From assembly GCA_016873525.1 (NCBI GenBank), contig VGXD01000051.1:1-10362 (forward strand): DNA of 10,362 nt, given 5' to 3'. Position numbers and translations under genes: made by a program. The stretch's first letter is position 1, and each line of letters opens with the position of its first letter. This DNA is from Nitrospira sp. (GTDB lineage Bacteria; Nitrospirota; Nitrospiria; Nitrospirales; Nitrospiraceae). Below the pieces are notes generated by a model. It was not told the origin of the DNA. It made no database searches and saw nothing but the letters and a program-made list of their open reading frames with translations. Shown here one piece after another: positions 1-6,329 of the stretch.

Positions 1-264
1 GGCGTGATCACTAGGTCTGAGGTTGTGGCCTCGCTCGGCTCGCCGGACCGGGTCATCCAGGTCAACGGGCAGGAGATCTTCCAGTACTATCGCTACGACA
101 TCAAGGCCAAGGGCCTGTTTTTGATCATCCTGAATTTTTCGCGGTTCAACATCAAGAGCGACGACCTATACATCTTTATCGACAAGAACGGAGTGGTGAA
201 CGAAGTGGTCTTCGGCAGACGCACCGATCGGCTGGAGTTCCAGTTCTGGCCCTTCGGCGAGTAA
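1..264 (+). CDS. BamE/SmpA-like envelope protein, 5'-truncated by window edge
   Basis: The C-terminal 87 codons of a gene whose start lies upstream of the window. The frame is open from base 1 (Gly) and the first possible start, GTG at 4, would fall inside the conserved part of the fold, so it is not taken as the true start. The visible protein begins in the segment TRSEVVASLGSPDRV, which resembles the helix-turn of SmpA/OmlA (BamE-like) domains, where a 'T..EV...LG.P' motif is typical. A beta-strand-rich tail (FQYYRYDI, DLYIFIDKNG, VNEVVFG) follows, and the protein ends in FWPFGE. The next gene has the same motif and a similar WPF ending, so the two look like tandem paralogues. By analogy it would be a periplasmic or outer-membrane-associated lipoprotein, but the N terminus with any lipobox is not visible. 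The fold assignment is moderate and the exact role is unknown. Confidence 0.65.
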   Translation, partial: GVITRSEVVASLGSPDRVIQVNGQEIFQYYRYDIKAKGLFLIILNFSRFNIKSDDLYIFIDKNGVVNEVVFGRRTDRLEFQFWPFGE

Positions 265-292
265 AGAGGGCTAGGGGCGAGAGGACGCGGCA

Positions 293-757
293 ATGGGCGA
301 ACGAAATGCAAGGGGTCAGACGATCGGCTTGTGCCGTGTGCTTCTTGCCGCGTGCCTCGCGTCCTTGGTTCTGTCCGGCTGCGGACTGGCCAGCTTCACC
401 AGGCTCTCGCTCAACGATCCGATCACGCCGGAAGACGTTTCGTTTATTGCCCCGGGCAAGACGACCTTGGCGGAGGTCGTCGCCAAACTTGGCACGCCCG
501 ATGAGGTGGTCAGTTTGGATGAGGCCGGCGCCGTGGCCTTCTATCACTTCCTCGACGCCAAATATACCCGCATCAATTATGGCTGGCCGCTTCAGTTCGT
601 GTCGCCGGCGCGGGTCGATATGATTTTGGCCGGTGGGGGGCTGGCGACCGATGTCTTTCAGGTGAAGTTCGATTCCCAGTGGGTCGCCCAGCAACAGGCT
701 TTCGCCGAACATGTCCATGCCGGTCAGCATCGGCTCTGGCCGTTCAGAGAGAATTAG
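293..757 (+). CDS. BamE/SmpA-like outer-membrane lipoprotein
   Basis: A 154-residue protein with a lipoprotein signal peptide: a basic N terminus (Arg4, Arg7, Arg15), a hydrophobic stretch at about residues 16-28, and the lipobox LSGC with the expected lipidated Cys30. The mature part carries TTLAEVVAKLGTPDEVV (about residues 57-73), matching the SmpA/OmlA (BamE-like) pattern, then beta-strand segments, ending in LWPFREN. It starts 28 bases after the preceding paralogue; only a weak GAGG (281-284) precedes the ATG. BamE itself is an accessory lipoprotein of the outer-membrane beta-barrel assembly complex, but it is usually a single smaller gene. These tandem relatives more likely belong to a broader BamE-like family of unknown role. 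Lipoprotein export is well supported; function is not. Confidence 0.75.
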   Translation: MGERNARGQTIGLCRVLLAACLASLVLSGCGLASFTRLSLNDPITPEDVSFIAPGKTTLAEVVAKLGTPDEVVSLDEAGAVAFYHFLDAKYTRINYGWPLQFVSPARVDMILAGGGLATDVFQVKFDSQWVAQQQAFAEHVHAGQHRLWPFREN

Positions 758-765
758 CCCCAAGG

Positions 766-794
766 TTGTTGCGACCCCGTCATCCCGCTATAAT
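766..794 (+). promoter_or_regulatory. Predicted sigma-70-type promoter for the LOG operon
   Basis: A perfect -10 box TATAAT (789-794) lies exactly 17 bases after a TTGTTG -35-like hexamer (766-771). The start site is expected near 801, only about two bases before the ATG at 803. The 45-base gap between the lipoprotein gene and the LOG gene contains nothing else. The transcript would be leaderless or nearly so. Confidence 0.6.
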
Positions 795-802
795 GGCCCG
801 AC

Positions 803-1660
803 ATGGGACCATCGCGGGCCAATCGAGCCAAACTTCTCAAAACCATCCTGCAATCGCATGCCTACCGTCGAGCCGATCAAGACTCGGAATTTTTAAACCG
901 CGAAGCGCTGCGGCCCGTCCGCCTGCAACTGGAACTGCTGAAGCCGGAATTGATCCAGCAGGACGAGGGCATCCACTCCACGGTCGTCGTGTTCGGCAGT
1001 TCGCGCCTGACCGAGCCGGCCGAGGCCAAGCGTGAACTGGCCCAGGCGAAGGCCAAGCTGGCGAAGAAACCTCACGACCCGGAGCGAAAACGAGCCCTGG
1101 CCGTTGCGCAGCGCCGGCTGGCGCTGTCGTCCTACTACGACGAAGCGCGAAAGTTCGGGCGTCTGGTGTCGTCGGTCTGTCAGATGGGCGGACGTTGCGA
1201 GTACGTGGTGGTCACAGGCGGAGGCCCGGGCATTATGGAGGCGGCGAACCGAGGCGCCGCGGATGTCGGCGCCAAGTCCATGGGACTCAACATCACGCTG
1301 CCGCAAGAGCAGGAGCCCAATCCCTACATCACCCCGGCCCTCTGTTTTCAGTTCCGCTACTTTGCGCTGCGCAAAATGCATTTCCTGCTCCGTGCCCGCG
1401 CGCTGGTGGCCTTCCCCGGCGGCTTCGGCACGATGGACGAGCTGTTCGATGCGCTGACGCTGCTGCAGACCGGGAAGGCCGTCGGGGTCGTCATCGTGCT
1501 GGTGGGCCGTGCCTTTTGGGATCGGCTCATCAATTGGCCCATGCTGGTGGAGGAGGGCTTGATCAGCCCGGACGACCTGAACCTCATCCACTATGCCGAA
1601 ACGGCCCAGGAGGCCTGGGACGTCATTGCCGCCAGCCGGCAGACTGGCCCCTCCAGATGA
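803..1660 (+). CDS. LOG-family protein (cytokinin riboside 5'-monophosphate phosphoribohydrolase / lysine-decarboxylase-like family)
   Basis: A 285-residue Rossmann-like protein of the LOG family. Members hydrolyse the N-glycosidic bond of nucleoside 5'-monophosphates, and many were formerly annotated as 'lysine decarboxylase'. Diagnostic segments are FGSSR (64-68), TGGGPGIMEAANRGA (138-152) and the catalytic signature PGGFGTMDE (205-213), with the conserved Glu213. It belongs to the long subtype, with an N-terminal extension of about 55 residues and a charged helical insert (about 75-115) before the core. An in-frame stop at 791-793 leaves ATG 803 as the only sensible start. No Shine-Dalgarno sequence fits before it, and a promoter -10 box ends only 8 bases upstream, so initiation is probably leaderless. 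Its stop overlaps the start of the next gene by ATGA, implying translational coupling. The substrate in this organism is not known. Confidence 0.88.
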   Translation: MGPSRANRAKLLKTILQSHAYRRADQDSEFLNREALRPVRLQLELLKPELIQQDEGIHSTVVVFGSSRLTEPAEAKRELAQAKAKLAKKPHDPERKRALAVAQRRLALSSYYDEARKFGRLVSSVCQMGGRCEYVVVTGGGPGIMEAANRGAADVGAKSMGLNITLPQEQEPNPYITPALCFQFRYFALRKMHFLLRARALVAFPGGFGTMDELFDALTLLQTGKAVGVVIVLVGRAFWDRLINWPMLVEEGLISPDDLNLIHYAETAQEAWDVIAASRQTGPSR

Positions 1661-3057
1661 AAATTTCCTTCCATGGCGCGGCTCGGTCTGTGACCGGCAG
1701 CCGTCACCTGGTCCAGTCCGGCGGGACGAGCGTCCTGCTGGACTGCGGGCTCTTCCAGGGACGGCGCGAAGAATCGGACCGTCGAAACCGCGATCTCGGC
1801 TTCGATCCCAAGTCGGTGCACGCCGTGCTCCTCTCCCATGCCCACATCGACCACTCCGGCGCGCTTCCGGCTCTGGCCAAACGAGGGTTTTCCGGCAAGG
1901 TGCATGCGACCGGGGCGACGGCGGATTTGACCGAGATGATGCTGGAAGATTCCGCGCATATCCAGGAGAGCGACTGCGAGTATGTCAATAAGAAGGAACG
2001 GCGCAGGGGGAAGGACTGCCGCCGGCCGTTCTACGATACGGACGATGTGCGGACCATCGCCAGGCGATTCGTCGGGCTCCGCTATGGCGACGTCGTCTCG
2101 GTGCAGCCGCGCCTCAAGGCGTCCTTCCACGATGTCGGGCACATCCTGGGCTCGGCGGCCATTCGGCTCACGGCGAAGGCCGGGGGGACCACGACCACCC
2201 TTCTCTTTTCTGGGGACTTGGGCCGCAAACAGATGATGCCGATCTTGCGGGACCCGGAAGCCCCGCCTTCCTGCGACGCGCTGATCATCGAATCCACCTA
2301 TGGCGACCGGCTCCACAGCGAAAGCCGGGAAGCCGCCACGCAGAAGGTCCAGGCGATGGTGGCGCGCGCGGTCGCCAACCGGAGCAAGATCATCGTGCCG
2401 GCTTTTGCGGTGGGGCGGACGCAGGATCTCGTCATGTGGATCAAGGAACTCGTCAAGGAGGGACGAATCGAGCCGTTGCCGATCTATATCGACTCTCCGA
2501 TGGCGACCAAGGCCACCGAGATCTTCCGGCGGCATCCGGAGTGCTACGACGAAGAGACCTACCGGATCTTAACCTCCGAAGGCGATCCCTTCGTGGCCCG
2601 CTACATCCACTATGTGTCGTCGGTTCAGGAGAGCCAGAAGCTGAACAAGATGAAGGGGCCCTGTGTCATTATCTCGGCTTCCGGCATGTGCGAAGGCGGA
2701 CGCGTGATCCACCACCTCAAGCACGCGATCCAGGACGAGGCGAACATCGTGGCCATCGTGGGGTTTCAAGCCGAGCATACGCTGGGGCGGAAGCTGGTGG
2801 AAGGCTGGGACACGGTGCCGATCTTCGGCGTGCCGACGCCCAGACGAGCCCAGGTGGTCCGGTTCAACGGACTCTCCGCCCATGCGGATCGGGACGATCT
2901 CTTGGCCTATGTCCGGGCGATCACGCCCTCGCCGGCGACGGTCTTCGTCGTGCACGGGGAGGAAAAGCAATCCTGCTCGCTGGCCGCGGCGCTCCAGGCC
3001 GAGCATCCCCGCATGGACGTGATCGTGCCGGAACCGGGCTCCACCCATGACCTCTAA
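1657..3057 (+). CDS. Metallo-beta-lactamase fold, beta-CASP RNase-like protein (COG1236/YSH1 type)
   Basis: A 466-residue protein with the complete metal-site set of beta-CASP nucleases: SHAHIDHSG (His61, His63, Asp65, His66), GHILGS (His162), SGDLG (Asp187), then the beta-CASP and RNA-metabolising MBL C-terminal motifs ESTYGDR (212-218), SASGMCEGGR (340-349), GLSAHAD (405-411, His409) and VVHGE (431-435, His433). Proteins of this kind are zinc-dependent endo- or exoribonucleases related to CPSF73/YSH1. The length suits the bacterial short form, without KH domains. I chose ATG 1657 because the fold begins there (MKISFHGAARSVTGS), as in family members. The longer open frame upstream is only a shadow of the LOG gene. 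The start overlaps the LOG stop (ATGA). RNA processing in the cytoplasm is the likely job; the target is unknown. Confidence 0.9.
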   Translation: MKISFHGAARSVTGSRHLVQSGGTSVLLDCGLFQGRREESDRRNRDLGFDPKSVHAVLLSHAHIDHSGALPALAKRGFSGKVHATGATADLTEMMLEDSAHIQESDCEYVNKKERRRGKDCRRPFYDTDDVRTIARRFVGLRYGDVVSVQPRLKASFHDVGHILGSAAIRLTAKAGGTTTTLLFSGDLGRKQMMPILRDPEAPPSCDALIIESTYGDRLHSESREAATQKVQAMVARAVANRSKIIVPAFAVGRTQDLVMWIKELVKEGRIEPLPIYIDSPMATKATEIFRRHPECYDEETYRILTSEGDPFVARYIHYVSSVQESQKLNKMKGPCVIISASGMCEGGRVIHHLKHAIQDEANIVAIVGFQAEHTLGRKLVEGWDTVPIFGVPTPRRAQVVRFNGLSAHADRDDLLAYVRAITPSPATVFVVHGEEKQSCSLAAALQAEHPRMDVIVPEPGSTHDL

Positions 3058-3072
3058 CGTCAGGGAGCAGCC

Positions 3073-3408
3073 ATGAGCGCAAAACCGTCCAATTGGATCG
3101 TCGAGACCGGCCAAATTTGGAAACTCTACGTGGCCGTGGCCGGTTTTACCGGGACGCTGCTCTGTTTCACCCTCGGCATTTTTTCACTGAGCACCGGTGG
3201 GGGCCGGTTTCTGGCTCTCATCGCTTGCGGGCTTTTCCTGGGCTGCGCCACCTTCCTGTGGTTTACGATGGTGCTGCGCTGTCCCCACTGCGCCAATAAA
3301 TTGGTGTGGACGATGGTGTCCAGCCGTCCGCACAGTTCCTGGGTCGTGGACCTGGCGGCATTGGAATGTTGTCCGGCCTGCGGCGGCCGACTCGACCGTC
3401 TTTCGTGA
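3073..3408 (+). CDS. Small two-helix membrane protein with a C-terminal zinc ribbon
   Basis: A 111-residue protein I do not recognise as a named family. It has two hydrophobic stretches, about residues 17-39 and 46-67, consistent with two transmembrane helices separated by a short Gly-rich turn (TGGGR). A cytoplasmic or external tail follows with two CxxC pairs, CPHC (70-73) and CPAC (100-103), about 27 residues apart, as in a zinc-ribbon or treble-clef-like metal site. The start is supported by GGGAG (3063-3067), 5 bases before the ATG. It begins 15 bases after the nuclease gene and ends 10 bases before the peptidase gene, so it is co-transcribed with both. Metal binding is inferred from the Cys pattern; a role in membrane anchoring or redox sensing would be speculation. 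Confidence 0.75.
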   Translation: MSAKPSNWIVETGQIWKLYVAVAGFTGTLLCFTLGIFSLSTGGGRFLALIACGLFLGCATFLWFTMVLRCPHCANKLVWTMVSSRPHSSWVVDLAALECCPACGGRLDRLS

Positions 3409-3413
3409 AGGAG
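3408..3413 (+). promoter_or_regulatory. Strong ribosome binding site for the S58 peptidase gene
   Basis: AAGGAG overlaps the last base of the upstream stop codon and lies 5 bases before ATG 3419. It fixes that ATG as the start, in preference to the longer open frame that extends upstream. Confidence 0.75.
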
Positions 3414-3418
3414 CACGC

Positions 3419-4648
3419 ATGACAGGACTAGAGGGACGATCGATCGGGAACCACAGGGCTCGTGCGGCAGCAACGGCGCTGCTCCTCACGATGGTGTCGT
3501 TCACGGCCTTCGACTCTTCAGCCAACGGCGCCGGTGACTCGGCCCGGTCCGACGGCCCCAGGCTGCGTGTGAGGGAATTGGGGGTTGCCGTGGGCCGCTA
3601 CCAGCCTGGTCCGAACAACGCCATCACCGATGTGGAGGGCGTGAAAGTCGGCCAGGTAACGCTGGTGCGCGGCGAGGGGGCGCTCAAGCCAGGTCACGGG
3701 CCGGTCCGCACCGGGGTGACGGTGGTGATCCCTCGCGACGATGTCTGGCGGAAAAAAGTTCCTGCCGCGTCTTTCGTGCTCAATGGGACCGGCGAGATGA
3801 CCGGCCTGGCCTGGGTGGCCGAGTCCGGGTTTTTGGAATATCCGATCGCCTTGACCAACACCTTGAACGTGCCGCGCGTCGCCAACGGAGTCATGAGTTG
3901 GATGATCAAGCGCTATCCCGAGATCGGCATCAGCGACGACACGCTGACGCCGGTGGTGGCGGAATGCGACGACAGCCGCCTGAACGACAGCCAGGGCCGG
4001 CATGTCTCGGAGACCGACGTGATGGCGGCCTTGGATGGAGCTGCATCCGGGCCTGTGGCGGAAGGGGCCGTGGGGGCCGGGACCGGCATGGTGTCGTACG
4101 GGTTCAAGGGCGGCATCGGCACCTCGTCGCGTCGGTTGCCGGAGGAAGACGGCGGCTACACGGTCGGGGTCCTGGTCAACGCCAACCACGGCAGGCGGGA
4201 GGAATTGGTCGTGGCCGGCGTGCCGGTGGGGAAATTATACGACAAGGAAGAAATCGCGTCGCTCCCAGGCGGCGAGGGCTCGATCATCGTCGTCATCGCG
4301 ACGGATGCGCCAGTGGACTCGCGCCAGCTTGGGCGGCTGGCCAAGAGGGCGGCCTTGGGCCTGGCCAGGACCGGTTCGACCGCGCGCCACGGCAGCGGCG
4401 ACTTCATGCTGGTCTTCTCCACGGGGAACACGATCCCGCACTATCCGAAAGACCGGACCTTCGCCATGACGCACCTGGCCGATACCCACCTCAATCCCTT
4501 GTTGAGCGCGACCGTCGAGGCCACCGAAGAGGCGATTCTGAACGCCTTGACCATGGCCTCAACGACGGTCGGGCGGGATGGCCGTCGCGTGGAGGCGATT
4601 TCCCTTTCCAAGCTGCGCGTCTTGTTGAACGGCCGCCGCGATCGGTGA
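3419..4648 (+). CDS. Exported P1/DmpA-type peptidase (family S58, L-aminopeptidase/D-esterase-like)
   Basis: A 409-residue protein of the DmpA/BapA group, N-terminal-nucleophile-type enzymes that cut their own chain before a serine and then release N-terminal residues from peptides, amides or esters. Family landmarks are LGVAVGRYQPGPNNAITDVEGV (about 54-75, DmpA-like N terminus), LNGTGEMTG (121-129), LTNTLNVPRV (145-154), VVAECDDSRLND (179-190) and the autocleavage region GFKGGIGTSSR (228-238), where Ser236 or Ser237 should be the nucleophile. HGSGDFMLVFSTGN (324-337) follows. Residues 1 to about 36 look like a Sec signal peptide: basic start, hydrophobic core AAATALLLTMVSF, small residues after. 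The mature enzyme is therefore predicted to be periplasmic or exported, whereas characterised DmpA is generally described without such a leader. It is the last gene of the operon, with a strong RBS. Confidence 0.88.
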   Translation: MTGLEGRSIGNHRARAAATALLLTMVSFTAFDSSANGAGDSARSDGPRLRVRELGVAVGRYQPGPNNAITDVEGVKVGQVTLVRGEGALKPGHGPVRTGVTVVIPRDDVWRKKVPAASFVLNGTGEMTGLAWVAESGFLEYPIALTNTLNVPRVANGVMSWMIKRYPEIGISDDTLTPVVAECDDSRLNDSQGRHVSETDVMAALDGAASGPVAEGAVGAGTGMVSYGFKGGIGTSSRRLPEEDGGYTVGVLVNANHGRREELVVAGVPVGKLYDKEEIASLPGGEGSIIVVIATDAPVDSRQLGRLAKRAALGLARTGSTARHGSGDFMLVFSTGNTIPHYPKDRTFAMTHLADTHLNPLLSATVEATEEAILNALTMASTTVGRDGRRVEAISLSKLRVLLNGRRDR

Positions 4649-4672
4649 CGGATTCAGGCTGTTGCTGAGTCC

Positions 4673-4702
4673 TTGCATTTCCAAGAGAGGCCCGTCTATG
4701 CT
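4673..4702 (+). promoter_or_regulatory. Weak candidate promoter upstream of the small ORF
   Basis: TTGCAT (4673-4678) and TATGCT (4697-4702) are 18 bases apart in the 85-base gap after the peptidase gene. Matches to consensus are 3/6 and 4/6, so this is only a suggestion that 4734 and the FIST gene have their own transcription start. Confidence 0.25.
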
Positions 4703-4733
4703 TTCCCCAGGCAGGCAATGATTGTGAGGGACC

Positions 4734-4961
4734 ATGGCTGATTATCAAATGGGTGGCGGCCTGAAGCTGCTGACGGCGCTGGAGAAGACCCAGGCTTTTT
4801 CGGAGTTTCTGAAGGGCCGGCTGACGCAGGCCCTGGAGAGCGAAGACCCGACGGAGCTGCATTATCTGCTCGCGCAACTCGACGACTACCATTCCTATCT
4901 GTGGCGCTATTATCAGAAGCTTCAAAAGGAACGCGGCGATCGGGCCAACATGACCGACTAA
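4734..4961 (+). CDS. Small helical protein of unknown function (75 aa)
   Basis: A 75-residue protein of no family I recognise. It appears almost wholly helical: MADYQMGGG, then an amphipathic helix LKLLTALEKTQAFSEFLKGRL (about 10-30), a turn ESEDPTE, and a second helix rich in aromatic residues (LHYLLAQLDDYHSYLWRYYQKLQKE, about 42-66), with a polar tail. No Cys, signal peptide or membrane segment is seen. GAGGG (4726-4730) sits 3 bases before the ATG, an acceptable if close RBS. Biased codon-like composition and a clean start and stop in an otherwise empty 343-base stretch between two good genes support it being real. It could be a small helical-hairpin partner protein; its place just upstream of the FIST gene (30-base gap) suggests joint expression. 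Confidence 0.65.
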   Translation: MADYQMGGGLKLLTALEKTQAFSEFLKGRLTQALESEDPTELHYLLAQLDDYHSYLWRYYQKLQKERGDRANMTD

Positions 4962-4991
4962 GCCGGCACGAAGGCGGCGCCACGCAGAACC

Positions 4992-6191
4992 ATGCACATC
5001 GGACAAGACACAGGGGCACGTGTTGCGGTCGCCGTCTCCCGCGACGAGGACGCGGCGGAAGCGGGGCGCGCCGTCGGGCTGGCGGTGCGGAGCCAGTTGG
5101 GGGAAGCGGCGGACCTGGCCTTTCTCTTCTTCTCATCCCATTACGCCAACCAAGCTGAAACGCTCTGCGCGGCGCTGCGCAGCGAGTTCTCCTCGCGCAT
5201 CCTTCTGGGAGGGACCGGCGAAGGCGTCATTGCCGGCGCGGAAGAAATCGAAGACGCCGCGGCCGTGACGCTCTGGGCCGCGCGACTGCCGAACACGCAA
5301 CTGACGCCCCTGCGGTTGGCCTTTCCCCAGGGGGCGGACGGCTTTGCCATCAAGGGCTGGCCGGAATCGCTCGGCGTCAAAGCGGAGCGTCAGACGATCA
5401 TCCTCCTGGCCGATCCCTTTACCACCCCGATCGATGAGGTCCTGTCGTTCATGGCGGACCGCTGTCCCGGAGCTGCCGCCATCGGCGGCCTGGTCGGCGG
5501 AGGGCAGGACTTGGGGGACAACCGGCTGTTGCTGAACGACGAGGTCTACGACGGCGGGTTGGTCGGCGTCGCCCTGTCCGGCGGGGTGGCCGTTCGCACG
5601 GTGGTCTCCCAGGGCTGCCGGCCGATCGGGGCCTCCTACGTGGTCACGAAGGCGGAGCAGAACGTCATTCACGAGTTGGGCGGCTCCTCGGCGCTGGACC
5701 GTCTGCAGGCCGTGTTCGAATCGCTCGCCGGCGAGGAGCGGCAGATCGCCCACCGGGCCCTGCATTTGGGTGTCGTCATCGATGAGCACCGGGAACAATT
5801 CGGGCGGGGGGACTTTCTCGTCCGGAACCTGATCGGGGCGGATCGTGGCTCAGGCAGCGTGGCGATCGGCGACCGGGTGCAGGAGGGGCAGACCGTGCAG
5901 TTTCATCTGCGCGACGCGCAGTCGGCGAGCGAGGACCTGAGCCTCTTGTTGGCCGCAGACCGGGCCAAGCATCGGAAGCCGCCGCTGGGCGCCTTGTTGT
6001 TTAGTTGTTGCGGGAGAGGCCAAGCGCTGTTCGGCCGCGCGAATCACGACATCACGACGGTCCGCGATCGCGAGGGCGATATTCCGATCGCCGGCTTCTT
6101 TGCCCAAGGCGAGATCGGGCCGGTGGGAGGCAGCAACTTTCTCCACGGCTATACAGCCAGCCTGGCCTTGTTCTCTGAACCCGACGCATGA
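4992..6191 (+). CDS. FIST-domain protein (FIST N + FIST C)
   Basis: A 399-residue stand-alone FIST protein. The N-terminal FIST domain spans about residues 10-230, with GGTGEGVI (73-80) and PGAAAIGGLVGGG (159-171). The C-terminal domain (about 230-390) carries the very characteristic LFSCCGRG (336-343), NHD (351-353), IPIAGFFAQGEIGPVGG (364-380) and LHGYTAS (384-390). FIST domains are proposed sensors of small ligands such as amino acids, usually fused to histidine kinases, diguanylate cyclases or chemoreceptors. Here no output domain is attached and none is encoded nearby, so the signalling partner, if any, is elsewhere. There is no signal peptide, so it is presumably cytoplasmic. The ATG at 4992 has no good Shine-Dalgarno sequence (a GGCGG lies too far upstream). 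The two adjacent cysteines (339-340) in the conserved SCxGRG motif are worth noting. Family call is firm; ligand unknown. Confidence 0.88.
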   Translation: MHIGQDTGARVAVAVSRDEDAAEAGRAVGLAVRSQLGEAADLAFLFFSSHYANQAETLCAALRSEFSSRILLGGTGEGVIAGAEEIEDAAAVTLWAARLPNTQLTPLRLAFPQGADGFAIKGWPESLGVKAERQTIILLADPFTTPIDEVLSFMADRCPGAAAIGGLVGGGQDLGDNRLLLNDEVYDGGLVGVALSGGVAVRTVVSQGCRPIGASYVVTKAEQNVIHELGGSSALDRLQAVFESLAGEERQIAHRALHLGVVIDEHREQFGRGDFLVRNLIGADRGSGSVAIGDRVQEGQTVQFHLRDAQSASEDLSLLLAADRAKHRKPPLGALLFSCCGRGQALFGRANHDITTVRDREGDIPIAGFFAQGEIGPVGGSNFLHGYTASLALFSEPDA

Positions 6192-6231
6192 CCCGGCTTT
6201 TCGACGTTGAACTCTTGGGACTGTGATGAAC

Positions 6232-6307
6232 GTCGTAAAGTCTATCAAGTTGGAAAGTTATCAAGTCCTTGTCCTGAGACTTTACGACTTGACGGACTTT
6301 CAAACTT
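6232..6307. repeat. Inverted cluster of AAGT/ACTT octamer-like units with two overlapping hairpins
   Basis: In the 138-base FIST-gcvT gap, AAGT occurs four times at 6238, 6247, 6255 and 6263 (steps 9, 8, 8). Its complement ACTT occurs four times at 6279, 6287, 6296 and 6304 (steps 8, 9, 8). Hairpin A: GTCGTAAAGTCT (6232-6243) is perfectly complementary to 6277-6288. Hairpin B: 6247-6267 pairs with 6286-6307 through 18 Watson-Crick pairs plus one G-U and a small internal loop. A and B share 6286-6288, so they compete. Hairpin B is followed by a T run (6306-6310). It could be a dispersed intergenic repeat, a terminator for the FIST gene, or a leader structure for gcvT. Confidence 0.7.
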
Positions 6308-6329
6308 TTTGACTATGGAGCCATCATTT

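Noticed and set aside
1195..1656. Upstream extension of the beta-CASP reading frame
   Set aside because: The extension lies over the LOG gene in another frame and is low-complexity; the conserved fold begins at ATG 1657.
1591..2535. Long minus-strand open frame (314 codons) opposite the beta-CASP gene
   Set aside because: It is antisense to a gene with complete catalytic motifs, its product shows no recognisable domain, and high GC favours such shadow frames.
6289..6317. Promoter for gcvT using TTGACG at 6289
   Set aside because: The -35-like box is good, but no acceptable -10 hexamer lies 16-18 bases downstream and the site falls inside the repeat arm.
6192..6329. Glycine riboswitch upstream of gcvT
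   Set aside because: The gap is short and is filled by AAGT/ACTT repeats; I see no glycine-aptamer core or tandem aptamer arrangement.
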